NCBI GenBank assembly: GCA_034435835.1
Contig: DAOTWF010000010.1
Location: 1 to 54,054, forward strand
Reading direction: 5' to 3'
Length of the DNA: 54,054 nt
Source of the DNA: CALJTV01 sp034435835
GTDB lineage: Bacteria > Chloroflexota > Dehalococcoidia > GIF9 > UBA5629
Made by a program: the position numbers and the translations under genes. This document shows, one piece after another, positions 24,855 to 34,256 of the stretch. Each line of letters opens with the position of its first letter. Positions within the stretch are counted from its first letter, which is position 1. The notes beneath the pieces were generated by a model. The model did not search any database, was not told where the DNA came from, and was given only the letters and a program-made list of their open reading frames with translations.

Positions 24855-26324
24855 ATGCTGTTGAATGAAATTCGCTTTCTGGCACCGGAGATTGTTCTAC
24901 TAGCCACGGCGCTGGTCCTGGTGCTGCTTGACATTTTTGTCCGGCAGAAGAAAGTACTTGCAGGTGTCAGCCTTTTTGGGGTAGTGCTGGCGGCTGGTTT
25001 GAGTGTGAGTCTGTGGGGCAAGGAGCCGGTTAACATTTTCTACAACTTGTTGTGGCTGGATCCATTCGCTGTTTTCTTTAAATTCTTGTTCCTGATAGCG
25101 GCTGGGCTGGTGGTGCTCTGTTCCCAAGACTATGTGAGTAAGTTCCAGAGATTCCAGGGCGAATATTATGCCCTGGTGCTTATTGCCACTGTAGGCATGA
25201 TGCTGATGGCAACGGCTGCAGACTTGATAGCTATCTATGTTGCTTTGGAACTGAGTAGTATTTCGCTGTATGCCTTAGCTACATTTCTAAAGGACGAAAA
25301 ATCGGCTGAGGCGGGGCTCAAATATTTGCTTCTAGGGGCTGTGGCCTCGGCGATATTGCTTTATGGCATGGCGTTCACCTTTGGTCTTACCGGCACGACA
25401 AAGCTCACTGGCATCGCACAGACAGTTGCAGCATTGTCGGCTGATGGTCTGGCCCAGAATCCAGCATTGCTTGTTGGGATTGTGCTTTTAGCTGCTGGTT
25501 TTGGTTTCAAGATTGCTAGCTTCCCCTTTCATATGTGGGTACCTGATGTTTACGAAGGTGCCCCAACTCCAATTACTGCTTACCTGTCCGTTGCCAGCAA
25601 GGCTGCCGGATTTGCCATAATAATGCGTGTCTTTTCGGTAGCGTTTGGCTCTACCACAGTGCTGAGCACTAGCTGGGGTATATTGTTTGCTATTTTGAGT
25701 GCGCTGACGATGACTATAGGGAATGTTATAGCTTTGTGGCAGACGGATATCAAGCGTCTCCTTGGTTATTCCAGCATTGCTCAGGCTGGCTATCTAATGG
25801 TGGGATTGGCTACGGTGGGTGTGGCAGCTGGGGTGGACAGACTGGGGCAGAGCGGGCTTCTTTTCTTCCTTGCTAGTTATACTGTGACCAATCTGGGTGC
25901 TTTTGGTGCCGTGATAGCCATTTCAAACAAAGCGGGCAGCGATCTGATTGATGGCTATACCGGAATGGGAAAGCGGGCTCCGGCACTGGCATTGGCTTTG
26001 ACTCTCTGTCTGGTTTCCTTAATTGGGCTACCACCGACTGCCGGCTTGATAGCCAAAGTGTACATCTTCAATGCTGCAGTGCAACATGGACTGCTCTGGC
26101 TGGTGATTGTGGCGGTGATAAACAGCTGTATTTCAGCATATTACTACTTGAAAGTTGTGAAAGTCATGTGGCTTGGTGCTCCGCTATCGTTAGAAAAGGT
26201 GCCTTCCTCTTGGGCTTTGCGTGCGGCTGTGTTGGTCTGCTGTCTACTTGTGCTAGTTATGGGAATCGTGCCTGCCAGCTTCATCAGGCTGGCAGAAATG
26301 GCAGTGCAGGCTTTAGGTTTCTAG
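24855..26324 (+). CDS. nuoN: NADH-quinone oxidoreductase subunit N
   Basis: This 489-residue ND2-type antiporter-like subunit has IASFPFHMWVPDVYEGAPTP, TDIKRLLGYSSIAQAGYLMV and LPPTAGLIAKVYIF. It is the last gene of the operon and converges with phoU, the two stop codons lying only three bases apart. No nuoE, nuoF or nuoG follows. Confidence 0.98.
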   Translation: MLLNEIRFLAPEIVLLATALVLVLLDIFVRQKKVLAGVSLFGVVLAAGLSVSLWGKEPVNIFYNLLWLDPFAVFFKFLFLIAAGLVVLCSQDYVSKFQRFQGEYYALVLIATVGMMLMATAADLIAIYVALELSSISLYALATFLKDEKSAEAGLKYLLLGAVASAILLYGMAFTFGLTGTTKLTGIAQTVAALSADGLAQNPALLVGIVLLAAGFGFKIASFPFHMWVPDVYEGAPTPITAYLSVASKAAGFAIIMRVFSVAFGSTTVLSTSWGILFAILSALTMTIGNVIALWQTDIKRLLGYSSIAQAGYLMVGLATVGVAAGVDRLGQSGLLFFLASYTVTNLGAFGAVIAISNKAGSDLIDGYTGMGKRAPALALALTLCLVSLIGLPPTAGLIAKVYIFNAAVQHGLLWLVIVAVINSCISAYYYLKVVKVMWLGAPLSLEKVPSSWALRAAVLVCCLLVLVMGIVPASFIRLAEMAVQALGF

Positions 26325-26327
26325 CCT

Positions 26328-27005
26328 CTACGTATTGAAGCGTCTTAACGACTGTGTCTCTTCCATCTTCCCGGTAACCATGAAGATTATTCGTTCGCAG
26401 ATGTTGGTGACCCTGTCGGCAGCACGCTCGAGGTTATGTGCTACCCATATCAGGCGAGTAGCCCTGGTGATGGTCTTGGGATCCTCCATCATGAAAGTAA
26501 GCAGCTCTCTAAAGACCTGGTCATACAGGTGGTCTACAGTATCGTCTTCGGCTGCGATACTTCTCGCTGTTTCGGTGTCGTGCTGTATGAAAGCTCTCAA
26601 ACTGCGGTGGAGCATATCAACGGTCTGGTCTGCCATGCGTGGGATGTCAATGTATGGTTTGATAGGTGGTTCATCGCCGAGCATGAGTGTGATGCGCGCA
26701 ATCCCAGCTGCGTAATCACCCATCCTTTCGATCTCGGTAGTGATGTGCAGGATGGTGATCAGAATGCGCAAGTCGCCAGCCATTGGTTGTTGTGTAGCTA
26801 TAAGCTGAACGCACTTTTCCTCAATTTCAAATCGCTTATCGTTTATCTTCTGGTCGTCGGCAATTATTTTACGGGCAAGGTCTAGATTCCTGCCCTTGAG
26901 CGCTTCCACAGAACGAAGGATAGCTTTTCCTGCCATGTCACCCATAGCCAGGATATCATCCTGTATCTCTCTGAGTTTTTTGTGAAAGCTTGTTCTTATT
27001 TCCAT
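26328..27005 (-). CDS. phoU: phosphate transport system regulator PhoU
   Basis: This 225-residue protein of two three-helix bundles has the characteristic metal-binding repeats: KRFEIEEKCVQLIATQQPMA, HITTEIERMGDYAAGIARI and, in the second bundle, HNLERAADRVTNICERIIF. The start is placed at the ATG at 27005, preceded by GGAGG at five bases; a TTG four codons earlier overlaps that site. It links PstSCAB to the PhoR kinase and keeps the regulon off when phosphate is plentiful. It is the last gene of the pst operon. Confidence 0.96.
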   Translation of the reverse strand: MEIRTSFHKKLREIQDDILAMGDMAGKAILRSVEALKGRNLDLARKIIADDQKINDKRFEIEEKCVQLIATQQPMAGDLRILITILHITTEIERMGDYAAGIARITLMLGDEPPIKPYIDIPRMADQTVDMLHRSLRAFIQHDTETARSIAAEDDTVDHLYDQVFRELLTFMMEDPKTITRATRLIWVAHNLERAADRVTNICERIIFMVTGKMEETQSLRRFNT

Positions 27006-27024
27006 CGGTTCCTCCAAGTTCGAT

Positions 27025-27843
27025 TTAGCCGAATCGTCCGGTTATATAATCTTCGGTGCGTTTATCCTTGGGGTTTGTGAAAATTTGCGATGTGGGCCCG
27101 GATTCTATCAGCACGCCAGCCCGATCCTCTTCCATCAGTAAGAAGGCTGTCATATCTGATACCCGAGCTGCTTGCTGCATGTTGTGGGTGACAACAACGA
27201 TGGTGTAGTCTCGTGCTAGGCTTTTCATGAGGTCCTCGATCTTAAGAGTGGCTAACGGATCGAGGGCACTACACGGCTCATCCATGAGGATGACTTCCGG
27301 TTCTACTGCCAGCACACGTGCGATACATAGCCTTTGCTGTTGCCCGCCGGAAAGTGATAGCCCTGATTGTCCCAGCTTGTCTTTAACCTCATCCCATAAC
27401 ACAGCCTGCTTCAGGCTTTTCTCCACTATCTCTTCTAATTGAGAGTGTTTTTTTACACCATGTCGTCTGGGACCGTATGCTACGTTCTCAAAGACTGACA
27501 TAGGAAATGGGTTTGGTTTCTGGAATACCATCCCAACTCTTTTCCGAAGTTCGACCACGTCCACACCGGGGTCATAAATATTGACACCATCCAATTTGAT
27601 ACTTCCCTCGACCCTCACATTTGGGATCAGGTCGTTCATGCGGTTGAGGAGACGGAGTAGGGATGACTTACCACAGCCGGAAGGACCTATTATTGCCGTA
27701 ATGGCACGGTCTGGAATCTCCAAGCTGACGTTTCTCAACGCCTGGAAAGAACCATAGTACAGGTCCACACTTTCAATGCTCAATTTTATAGCGCTCTTAT
27801 CAATAGTATGGGTTCTGCCCTTTTGATGTAGCATGTGGTTCAT
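27025..27843 (-). CDS. pstB: phosphate ABC transporter ATP-binding protein
   Basis: This 272-residue ATPase has Walker A GPSGCGKSSLLR, Q-loop VGMVFQKPNPFPMSVFENVA, signature LSGGQQQRLCIARVL, Walker B VILMDEPCSALDP and switch VVTHNMQQAARVSDM. The FQKPNPFPMS sequence is diagnostic for PstB. Only two bases separate it from the pstA stop. Confidence 0.98.
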   Translation of the reverse strand: MNHMLHQKGRTHTIDKSAIKLSIESVDLYYGSFQALRNVSLEIPDRAITAIIGPSGCGKSSLLRLLNRMNDLIPNVRVEGSIKLDGVNIYDPGVDVVELRKRVGMVFQKPNPFPMSVFENVAYGPRRHGVKKHSQLEEIVEKSLKQAVLWDEVKDKLGQSGLSLSGGQQQRLCIARVLAVEPEVILMDEPCSALDPLATLKIEDLMKSLARDYTIVVVTHNMQQAARVSDMTAFLLMEEDRAGVLIESGPTSQIFTNPKDKRTEDYITGRFG

Positions 27844-27846
27844 TTG

Positions 27847-28788
27847 TCATATCCTCGTCTTTCTTTGCCGCGACCTGAACCTGATTGCGGCCGCGAGAAT
27901 GTCAAAGGAAAGCACCACTATTAGCAGAGTCAAAGCTGTCCCCCAGACGATGCTTTTAGATACGCCTGGAACATGAGCAGCTATTGTGTATAGGTGATAA
28001 GGGAGTGCCATGAACTGTTCGAAAGGTGAGTTTGGCAGTCCCGGCAGGAGGAAGGCGGCGCCGGTGACCAAAATTGGTGCTGTCTCCCCGGCGGCACGAC
28101 TTATAGCTAGGACGACTCCGGTGATGATGCCGGGGAATGCCTCCGGCAGAACTATATGTCTTACGGTCTGCCACTTTGTTGCTCCTATAGCTAAACTACC
28201 CTCTCTATATTCTTTGGGCACAGCCAGAATAGCTTCCCTCGAAGATGTGATGACCATCGCTAGCGCTTGACAGGCTAGGGTGAGACTGGCTGCGATTAAA
28301 GATAGCCCGAAGCGGAAAGCCATGACAAAGACTGCTAAGCCAAAAAGTCCAAATACTATACTGGGCACACCAGCCAGGTTTGCTATGGCTGTATTGATCA
28401 GCCTCGTGATCCAGTTGTTTTTGGCATATTCAGTAAGATAAATTCCTGACATTACTCCAACAGGCAGGGCAAAGAAAAGGGTTCCAAGCATGAGATAGAA
28501 GGTACCCACCAGCGCTGGCAGGATGCCGCCCTCCCTACCTGCTTGTGAAGGTGGTTGGGTAAGGAAGTCCCAGCTCAGTGCTCCAGCCCCCTGTACTGCG
28601 GTATAGATAACTATAAAAAGCACGGGTATTGTGGCTATTGCTGCGGCTATGCCCAGAAAAGTGAAAGCAGTACGTTCTAGGGCACGCCGTGTCATCTTGG
28701 CTTCAATCACAGCCAGCAGTATTACCACGGTACTGGCAATCAGGTAAATTATGAAGGCGATAAATACTGAGACTGGCGTTTTCTCCAT
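27847..28788 (-). CDS. pstA: phosphate ABC transporter permease PstA
   Basis: This 313-residue permease has six or seven helices. The EAA loop reads REAILAVPKEYREGSLAIGA and TKWQTVRHIVLPEAFPGI, and NLAGVPSIVFGLFGLAVFV is typical of PstA. Compared with E. coli the N-terminus is extended by one membrane segment (about 1-30). It is arranged in the order pstS-C-A-B-phoU. Confidence 0.96.
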   Translation of the reverse strand: MEKTPVSVFIAFIIYLIASTVVILLAVIEAKMTRRALERTAFTFLGIAAAIATIPVLFIVIYTAVQGAGALSWDFLTQPPSQAGREGGILPALVGTFYLMLGTLFFALPVGVMSGIYLTEYAKNNWITRLINTAIANLAGVPSIVFGLFGLAVFVMAFRFGLSLIAASLTLACQALAMVITSSREAILAVPKEYREGSLAIGATKWQTVRHIVLPEAFPGIITGVVLAISRAAGETAPILVTGAAFLLPGLPNSPFEQFMALPYHLYTIAAHVPGVSKSIVWGTALTLLIVVLSFDILAAAIRFRSRQRKTRI

Positions 28789-28797
28789 AGAATTTTT

Positions 28798-29748
28798 CTA
28801 CTGGGCAAATTTCCTCTTTTGCCGTTCCAGCACCTTTTCTGCTATCAGGTTAACGGCTAAGGTGAGCAGAAAAAGAACTAAGCCGATGGCGAACAGTGCC
28901 TGGTATTGCAGGCCACCCCTGACTGCGTTACCGATACCCGATGCAATGGCTGCCGTCATCGGCGTCATCGGGTCTGTGGGGGATAGAGGTACTGCTAATG
29001 CGCCTCCTGCGACCATCAGGACTGTCATCGTCTCTCCGATGGCACGGCCTGTGCCAAGCATGATGGCTGCGGTGATCCCGGAAAGCGCAGCCGGGATGCA
29101 GACATGCCTGATGGTCTCCCACCTTGTGGCTCCCAGCGCGTAGGATGCCTCTTTGAATTCTTTAGGTACAGCATGCAGGGCGTCCTCGGAAACGCTGACG
29201 ATGATCGGTAGACTCATAAACGATAGCATTATCGCCGCCGTGAGGCCACATAAGCCGGTGTCTAGGTTAAAGGCACTTTGTACCAGCGGCGATAACAGTA
29301 ACAACCCGATGACACCCATCACCACTGATGGTATACCAGCAAGTAGTTCTATAATTGGCTTTATGGTCTCCCTGACTGCAACCGGTGCTACTTCTGCCAG
29401 ATAGGCGGCACAGCCCACTCCGATGGGTACAGCTATCGCTGTAGCCAGAACTGTGACCATGATGGTGGAGAGGAAGAAAGGCAAAATACCAAATGTCGGC
29501 GGGTCGGAGACCGGATACCACTTTGTGCCGGAGAGGAACTGCCAGGGTGGTGTATACCCGAATACAGGGGCGCCCTCTTTGATAAGTATGCCGATGATAC
29601 CGAGCAGCACTATTACAGCAGAGAGTCCGGCGAGGAAAAGCGTTGCCTCGATGATTTTCTCACCCAAGCGCAACCGCCGCTTCAGATTAATTGCTGAAGC
29701 GACGGTTGTTGTCTGTATACGTTCTGCGCAAGTCTTGTTTGTTGGCAA
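28798..29748 (-). CDS. pstC: phosphate ABC transporter permease PstC
   Basis: This 316-residue permease has the PstC marker segments FLSGTKWYPVSDPPTFGILP and ELLAGIPSVVMGVIGLLLLS, plus the EAA loop DALHAVPKEFKEASYALGAT. The start is TTG at 29748, four bases after the pstS stop. It pairs with PstA to form the channel for phosphate. Confidence 0.96.
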   Translation of the reverse strand: MPTNKTCAERIQTTTVASAINLKRRLRLGEKIIEATLFLAGLSAVIVLLGIIGILIKEGAPVFGYTPPWQFLSGTKWYPVSDPPTFGILPFFLSTIMVTVLATAIAVPIGVGCAAYLAEVAPVAVRETIKPIIELLAGIPSVVMGVIGLLLLSPLVQSAFNLDTGLCGLTAAIMLSFMSLPIIVSVSEDALHAVPKEFKEASYALGATRWETIRHVCIPAALSGITAAIMLGTGRAIGETMTVLMVAGGALAVPLSPTDPMTPMTAAIASGIGNAVRGGLQYQALFAIGLVLFLLTLAVNLIAEKVLERQKRKFAQ

Positions 29749-29752
29749 TTGT

Positions 29753-30673
29753 TTACTTCTTTCGCAATGGAACGAAGCCTAGCTCTGTCACCTTTTTTTG
29801 TCCTTCTTCCGAGAGGCAGTAGTCGATGAATGCTTTAATCAACCCCGTCGGTGCACCATTGGTGTAGAACAGGAGGGGGCGTGAGATTGAGTAAGTGTTA
29901 TTGAGCACTGTCTCCACGCTCGGGATAATCGCCGGGTCGTTAGCAGTCTTTCTTATGGCAATGACTTTCACTTGTTTGGTGACGTAGCCCAACCCAGAGT
30001 AAAAGATGGCATTTGGATTCCTGGATACCTCTGCTATACCTGCTTCAGTTGAGGGCAGGAAGAGTACCTTTGGTCCGTATTCAAGCTTCTTATCCGCTGT
30101 CGGCAGTCCTGCCATCTGGACTACGTGCTCTTTGAAGAATACATGGGTACCAGAGTTGGTATCGCGGGATAGAACTACTATTGTTGCATCCTTGCCACCA
30201 ACTTCCTTCCAGTTGGTTATCTGACCGGTATATATCCCGGATAGCTGGGCTATCGTTAGTTCCGATATAGGGTTAGAAGGGTGTACTACCACCGTGAGTC
30301 CGTCATTGGCTATCTTAATTTCGTAGGGGTTGACCCCCTTTTCTCCAGCTTTCTCGATCTCTTTCTGGGTGATGAACCGGGAGGACTGACATATGTCGGT
30401 AGTGCCGTCGATCAGCGCTGCTATACCAGCCCCAGAGCCGGGACCGCTGATGGCTATATTTACCTGCGGGTGTCGCTTCATAAACTCCTCTGCCCATGCC
30501 GAGCTCACAGGGGTTACTGTATTAGAGCCGATGATTTTAAAGGAGCCGGAAAGCGTCTGTGTTGAGGTGGAGCCCCTTGGCTGGGAAATGGTGGTTGTGC
30601 TTCGAGCACAGCTGGACACGAATGGCATCGCCAGCGCTGCGACCAGTATCATCGTTATGCCGTATTTTATCAT
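29753..30673 (-). CDS. pstS: phosphate ABC transporter substrate-binding lipoprotein
   Basis: This 306-residue protein has a lipoprotein signal MIKYGITMILVAALAMPFVS-SC with the lipidated Cys at 22. The mature part opens with SGSFKIIGSNTVTPVSSAWA. The phosphate-binding loops are GSGAGIAALIDGTTDICQSS and SRDTNSGTHVFFKEHV. It is membrane-anchored and binds phosphate outside the cell. GGAGG lies upstream, and a Pho-box-like site is about 90-120 bases further upstream. Confidence 0.96.
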   Translation of the reverse strand: MIKYGITMILVAALAMPFVSSCARSTTTISQPRGSTSTQTLSGSFKIIGSNTVTPVSSAWAEEFMKRHPQVNIAISGPGSGAGIAALIDGTTDICQSSRFITQKEIEKAGEKGVNPYEIKIANDGLTVVVHPSNPISELTIAQLSGIYTGQITNWKEVGGKDATIVVLSRDTNSGTHVFFKEHVVQMAGLPTADKKLEYGPKVLFLPSTEAGIAEVSRNPNAIFYSGLGYVTKQVKVIAIRKTANDPAIIPSVETVLNNTYSISRPLLFYTNGAPTGLIKAFIDYCLSEEGQKKVTELGFVPLRKK

Positions 30674-30763
30674 TTCTGCTATTCGTTATACCTCCTTCAT
30701 GTTTTCTGTATCTAGCGGTAAGGCGTTTACTTACCGAATCTATCTATAATGATAAAGCAAAGA

Positions 30764-30792
30764 CTTTAAGGCAGGTTTAAGGATTTGTAAAA
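30764..30792 (-). promoter_or_regulatory. candidate Pho box upstream of pstS
   Basis: Read on the minus strand, three 7-mers TTTTACA, CTTAAAC and CTTAAAG are spaced by exactly four bases (AATC, CTGC), giving an 11-bp period. This is the architecture of PhoB sites. It lies between phoR and pstS, about 90 bases before the pstS start, with an AT-rich TTATCATTATAG segment downstream that could serve as -10. Confidence 0.55.
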
Positions 30793-30798
30793 ATTTGA

Positions 30799-32580
30799 TT
30801 AAATTTGTTCAAAACCACGCGCTGGTGTGTCTGATCCGAGAGGAAGAGTAAAACTGAATGTTGAGCCTTTACCTTCTTCGCTTGCTGCCCACACATTACC
30901 GCCGTGAGCTTGGACGATATGTTTGACTATAGCCAAGCCAAGTCCGGTGCCACCACCTGAGCGTGTTTTGTCTACTTTGTAAAAGCGTTCAAAAACGTGG
31001 GGCAGTTCCTCTTTAGGGATTCCTATACCTGTATCGGATATACTGACTGTGATTGACGCACTTCCAGCCGTTGCAATTATTGTCACCTTTCCACCAGGAC
31101 GGTTGAACTTAATAGCATTATGCACCAAATTCACCAGGGCTTGTCTTATTCTCTCCCTGTCACCGATAACGGTGGGAATATTGATAGGTAGGTCAGCAAT
31201 TAATGTCACTTGCTGCCTTTGCGCCAGAGTGGTGAATCTTTCAACAACCTCTTTAATCAAATAATCTAATTTCACTGGCTCCATTTTCAGTTTTTCCTTC
31301 CCGGTCTCAATGCGTGACAGTTCGGTGAGTTCGGCAATCATCTGGGTTAGATGGTCAACTTCCCTGTCTATTCTTGACAGGAAGTCCATTGCTATCTGTC
31401 TGTCTTCAATGGCGCCTTCTCTTAATGTCTCGACCATTACCTTAATTCCTGCCACGGGGGTTCGTAGTTCGTGGGAAATATTTCCCACCAGTTCCCGGCG
31501 CATCGTTTGCATATTTTTCATTTCGGTCAAGTCCTGAAACATAAGCAGGGCAGCTTCCATTCCAGCCCCTGGAATGGGTATGGCTAATGCTCTTAGAAAT
31601 CTCCTAGAGCCTAATGATTCGAATTGAGCGATCTGTTTCTCTCGTGTTTTGAAGCAGTTCCTCAGGATTTCATTCACCTCATGATCGCGCACGACTTCTA
31701 TAATCGGTCTGCCAAGAGCACTCTCTTCGGCTGTGTCAAATAATGTTTGAGCTGCTTTATTGATTAGGATAATCCTGTTTTCATCGTCGACCATGATGAT
31801 GCCATCGGCCATATGAGTGACGATCGTTTGTAGTTTGGTTTTTTCCGCGGAAATATCCTGCACCAATTTTTTTAGACTTGTCGCCATGTCATTGAAGGCA
31901 TGGGCCAGCGCGCCAATCTCGTCTTTTGTAGACACGGAAATTTTTTGCTCCAGTGCTCCCTCCGCTATTTTTTTCGATGCCTCTGTCAAGGCTTTAATTG
32001 GGTTGATTGTCATCCTTGCTATAAGCATAGCGGCGAGCAAAGCTAATGTTGCTGCGGTAGCTGTTGTTATGGCGGCGGACAAAATGATTCGGTCGACCAA
32101 GTTTTCCAGTACATTTAGAGGAAGGGCTACTCGGGCAGTCCCCAAAACATTGCTATCGTTTTTGATAGGTACTGCAACATATAACATTTTTTTACCCAAG
32201 GTGGTACTGTAGCGAATACTTTCACCAAGACCAAAGGCAAGGGCATCTTTCACCTCGGGGCGCTGTGCATGGTTTTCCATCTTGGAGGGGTCTTCATATG
32301 AATCACCCAAAACCTTTCCGTCCAGTGCGATGATGGTGATGCGTGCATCTATATCGTGGCCCAGTTTCTTGGCGAATGCGTCGAAGTCGTGGTCACCTTG
32401 CAATAGCTGTTGCAAGCTCGCCTCGGCGACGAGCTTGGCTTCTTTTATAAGGTGCAGGCGCAGATTATCAAACTGTGATTTTTTGGTAAAGCTTGTCATT
32501 AAGCCACCGAGGATACACATGCTGGTAAGTATTAGCAGCATGAAAGGCAAGGCAATCCGCCACTGAATGCTGTGGATCAT
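30799..32580 (-). CDS. phoR: phosphate regulon sensor histidine kinase
   Basis: This 593-residue membrane kinase starts with a membrane helix (about 8-28). An extracytoplasmic sensor region (about 30-165, with VLGDSYEDP) and a second helix (about 168-190) follow. It has a HAMP domain (PIKALTEASKKIAEGALEQK), a PAS domain (MADGIIMVDDENRIILINKA), HisKA with H370 in NISHELRTPVAG, and HATPase boxes (NAIKFN, DTGIGIPKEEL, GGTGLGLAIVKH). It would phosphorylate the adjacent PhoB-type regulator under phosphate limitation. One base separates it from phoB. Confidence 0.94.
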   Translation of the reverse strand: MIHSIQWRIALPFMLLILTSMCILGGLMTSFTKKSQFDNLRLHLIKEAKLVAEASLQQLLQGDHDFDAFAKKLGHDIDARITIIALDGKVLGDSYEDPSKMENHAQRPEVKDALAFGLGESIRYSTTLGKKMLYVAVPIKNDSNVLGTARVALPLNVLENLVDRIILSAAITTATAATLALLAAMLIARMTINPIKALTEASKKIAEGALEQKISVSTKDEIGALAHAFNDMATSLKKLVQDISAEKTKLQTIVTHMADGIIMVDDENRIILINKAAQTLFDTAEESALGRPIIEVVRDHEVNEILRNCFKTREKQIAQFESLGSRRFLRALAIPIPGAGMEAALLMFQDLTEMKNMQTMRRELVGNISHELRTPVAGIKVMVETLREGAIEDRQIAMDFLSRIDREVDHLTQMIAELTELSRIETGKEKLKMEPVKLDYLIKEVVERFTTLAQRQQVTLIADLPINIPTVIGDRERIRQALVNLVHNAIKFNRPGGKVTIIATAGSASITVSISDTGIGIPKEELPHVFERFYKVDKTRSGGGTGLGLAIVKHIVQAHGGNVWAASEEGKGSTFSFTLPLGSDTPARGFEQI

Positions 32581-32581
32581 G

Positions 32582-33265
32582 CTATCCTTCCAGCTTATAG
32601 CCCACGCCCCGTACTGTCACGATATACTTAGGGTTACTGGGGTTCGCTTCTAGTTTTTGTCTAAGCCAGCTGATATGGACATCTACCGTTCGAGTATCGC
32701 CGGCAAAATCGTAGCCCCAGACCTTTTCCAGTAGCTGGTCACGAGTAAATACGGCCCCTTTGTTTCTGGCGAGGAACGCCAGTAAATCAAACTCTTTTGG
32801 TGTGAGTCGTATAATTTGAGTCCCACTGCTGACTTGGTGCCGGATCAGGTCTATTTCAATATCACCGATTTTCAGCAACCTTTCTTCAGGCTGTATTTCT
32901 ATGGTTTTCACCCTGCGGAGCACTGCCCGAACACGTGCAAGGAGCTCTCTCAGGCTGAATGGCTTGCTGATATAGTCGTCAGCGCCTATTTCCAGTCCGA
33001 CTATTTTGTCGGTCTCGTCGGTCTTTGCGGTAAGCATTATTATAGGTGTGCTGGTTTCTTTTCTGAGGATACGGCAGACTTCAAAGCCATCCATTTTAGG
33101 AAGCATTATGTCCAAGATGATGAGCGAGGGTTTTTCCAAGCGAGCAATGGCAATTGCTTCAGCGCCGTCTCCCGCGGTGACAACCTTGTAACCCTCTTTT
33201 TGTAGATTATACTTGAGGGTGTCTAAAAGATTTCGGTCATCCTCGACAATAAGAATTTTTTCCAT
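32582..33265 (-). CDS. phoB: phosphate regulon response regulator, OmpR family
   Basis: This 227-residue regulator has a receiver domain with D9/D10, phospho-acceptor D52 (IILDIMLPKMDGF), T in IIMLTAKTD and K in YISKPFS. The C-terminal winged helix reads LTPKEFDLLAFLARNKGAVF, VWGYDFAGDTRTVDVHISWL and YIVTVRGVGYKLEG. Direct linkage to phoR and pst identifies it as PhoB/PhoP. It is divergent from nadK across a 166-base intergenic region. Confidence 0.94.
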   Translation of the reverse strand: MEKILIVEDDRNLLDTLKYNLQKEGYKVVTAGDGAEAIAIARLEKPSLIILDIMLPKMDGFEVCRILRKETSTPIIMLTAKTDETDKIVGLEIGADDYISKPFSLRELLARVRAVLRRVKTIEIQPEERLLKIGDIEIDLIRHQVSSGTQIIRLTPKEFDLLAFLARNKGAVFTRDQLLEKVWGYDFAGDTRTVDVHISWLRQKLEANPSNPKYIVTVRGVGYKLEG

Positions 33266-33392
33266 GATGAACCCTGACCTACCTTAACAGTATAGGATGA
33301 ACCCTACGTTTATCTCAAATTTCGCTGGCATACATCGCTTTTCTGGCTTCCTGAATGTGCAAATATGTTTCGCAGTGTGGGTATGCTATGGC

Positions 33393-33422
33393 TTGACACC
33401 ATTTAGCAGGCGATGATAGACT
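33393..33422 (+). promoter_or_regulatory. consensus promoter of nadK, predicted near-leaderless
   Basis: A perfect TTGACA (33393-33398), an 18-base spacer and TAGACT (33417-33422) leave only nine bases to the GTG start at 33432. The mRNA would therefore begin two or three bases before the start codon, and no ribosome binding site is present. Confidence 0.65.
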
Positions 33423-33431
33423 CAGCTGGTT

Positions 33432-34256
33432 GTGAAGCGAGTAGGCATTCTATATCACCCCAAGATAGAGCGGGCGAAGGCTTTCAGTGCCGAGCTGAGC
33501 AGGTTTTTAGAAACAAGGGGCGTTCTTTCATGGATATGCTCAGCTTGGGATGAAGAGGAGGCGAGGGCTAGCGCGTCAGGGTCTGGGCTGGTCTTGAGTA
33601 TAGGGGGCGATGGCACAATCTTGAGAGCTGTGCGGGCTATAGCCCCTTATTCGGTGCCGGTGGTGGGGATAAATTTTGGCCACTTGGGCTTCATGACTGA
33701 GCTTACTGTTGATACTGCTCTGGATAAGTTGCCTGACTTGCTTGATGGCAAAGGGTGGATGGAGGAGCGGGTGATGCTCCAAGCTGAACTGGTGTCCGGT
33801 GGCACTATTTTACACGGGCTGAACGATGTATTTGTAGGGAGGCGCAGTTTGGTAAGGCTGGTTAGTGTGGAGACTAGGATCAATGGCGAGCTGCTGACTA
33901 CCTACAAGGCGGACGGGGTGATTGTGGCTACTGCTACAGGCAGCACAGGTTATTCGCTTGCGGCCGATGGGCCCATACTGCATCCAAAAGCCAGAGAACT
34001 GGTGCTCAAGCCGGTATGCCCCCATTTTTGCTTTGATAGGACGCTTATTTTGCCACCTGAGTCGAAGGTGACAATGAGAGTGGGCACCACTCACGAGGCG
34101 GTTGTGAGCCTTGATGGACAAATAGAACTGATTTTGCAGGATGGCGATGAGGTCAGGGTCAGTGTCAGCCCCTACGTGGCACGTTTTTTGAGGATCCAAC
34201 CTGTGCAGTATTTCTACACCTCTCTGGAAGCCAAACTGAGAGGTGCCAGGGTATGA
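33432..34256 (+). CDS. nadK: NAD kinase
   Basis: This 274-residue enzyme phosphorylates NAD to NADP. The GGDG motif is at 58-61 (LSIGGDGTILRAVR), and GINFGHLGFMTE and the nucleotide-binding TATGSTGYSLAADGP are present. C-terminal HFCFDRTLILPPESKV is typical. The start is GTG. The following acetyltransferase gene overlaps by four bases. Confidence 0.97.
   Translation: MKRVGILYHPKIERAKAFSAELSRFLETRGVLSWICSAWDEEEARASASGSGLVLSIGGDGTILRAVRAIAPYSVPVVGINFGHLGFMTELTVDTALDKLPDLLDGKGWMEERVMLQAELVSGGTILHGLNDVFVGRRSLVRLVSVETRINGELLTTYKADGVIVATATGSTGYSLAADGPILHPKARELVLKPVCPHFCFDRTLILPPESKVTMRVGTTHEAVVSLDGQIELILQDGDEVRVSVSPYVARFLRIQPVQYFYTSLEAKLRGARV

Noticed and set aside
33263..33307. Direct repeat GATGAACCCT upstream of phoB (two copies about 31 bases apart)
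   Set aside because: There are only two short copies, one overlapping the phoB start codon; without conservation data it does not stand out from chance or local duplication.
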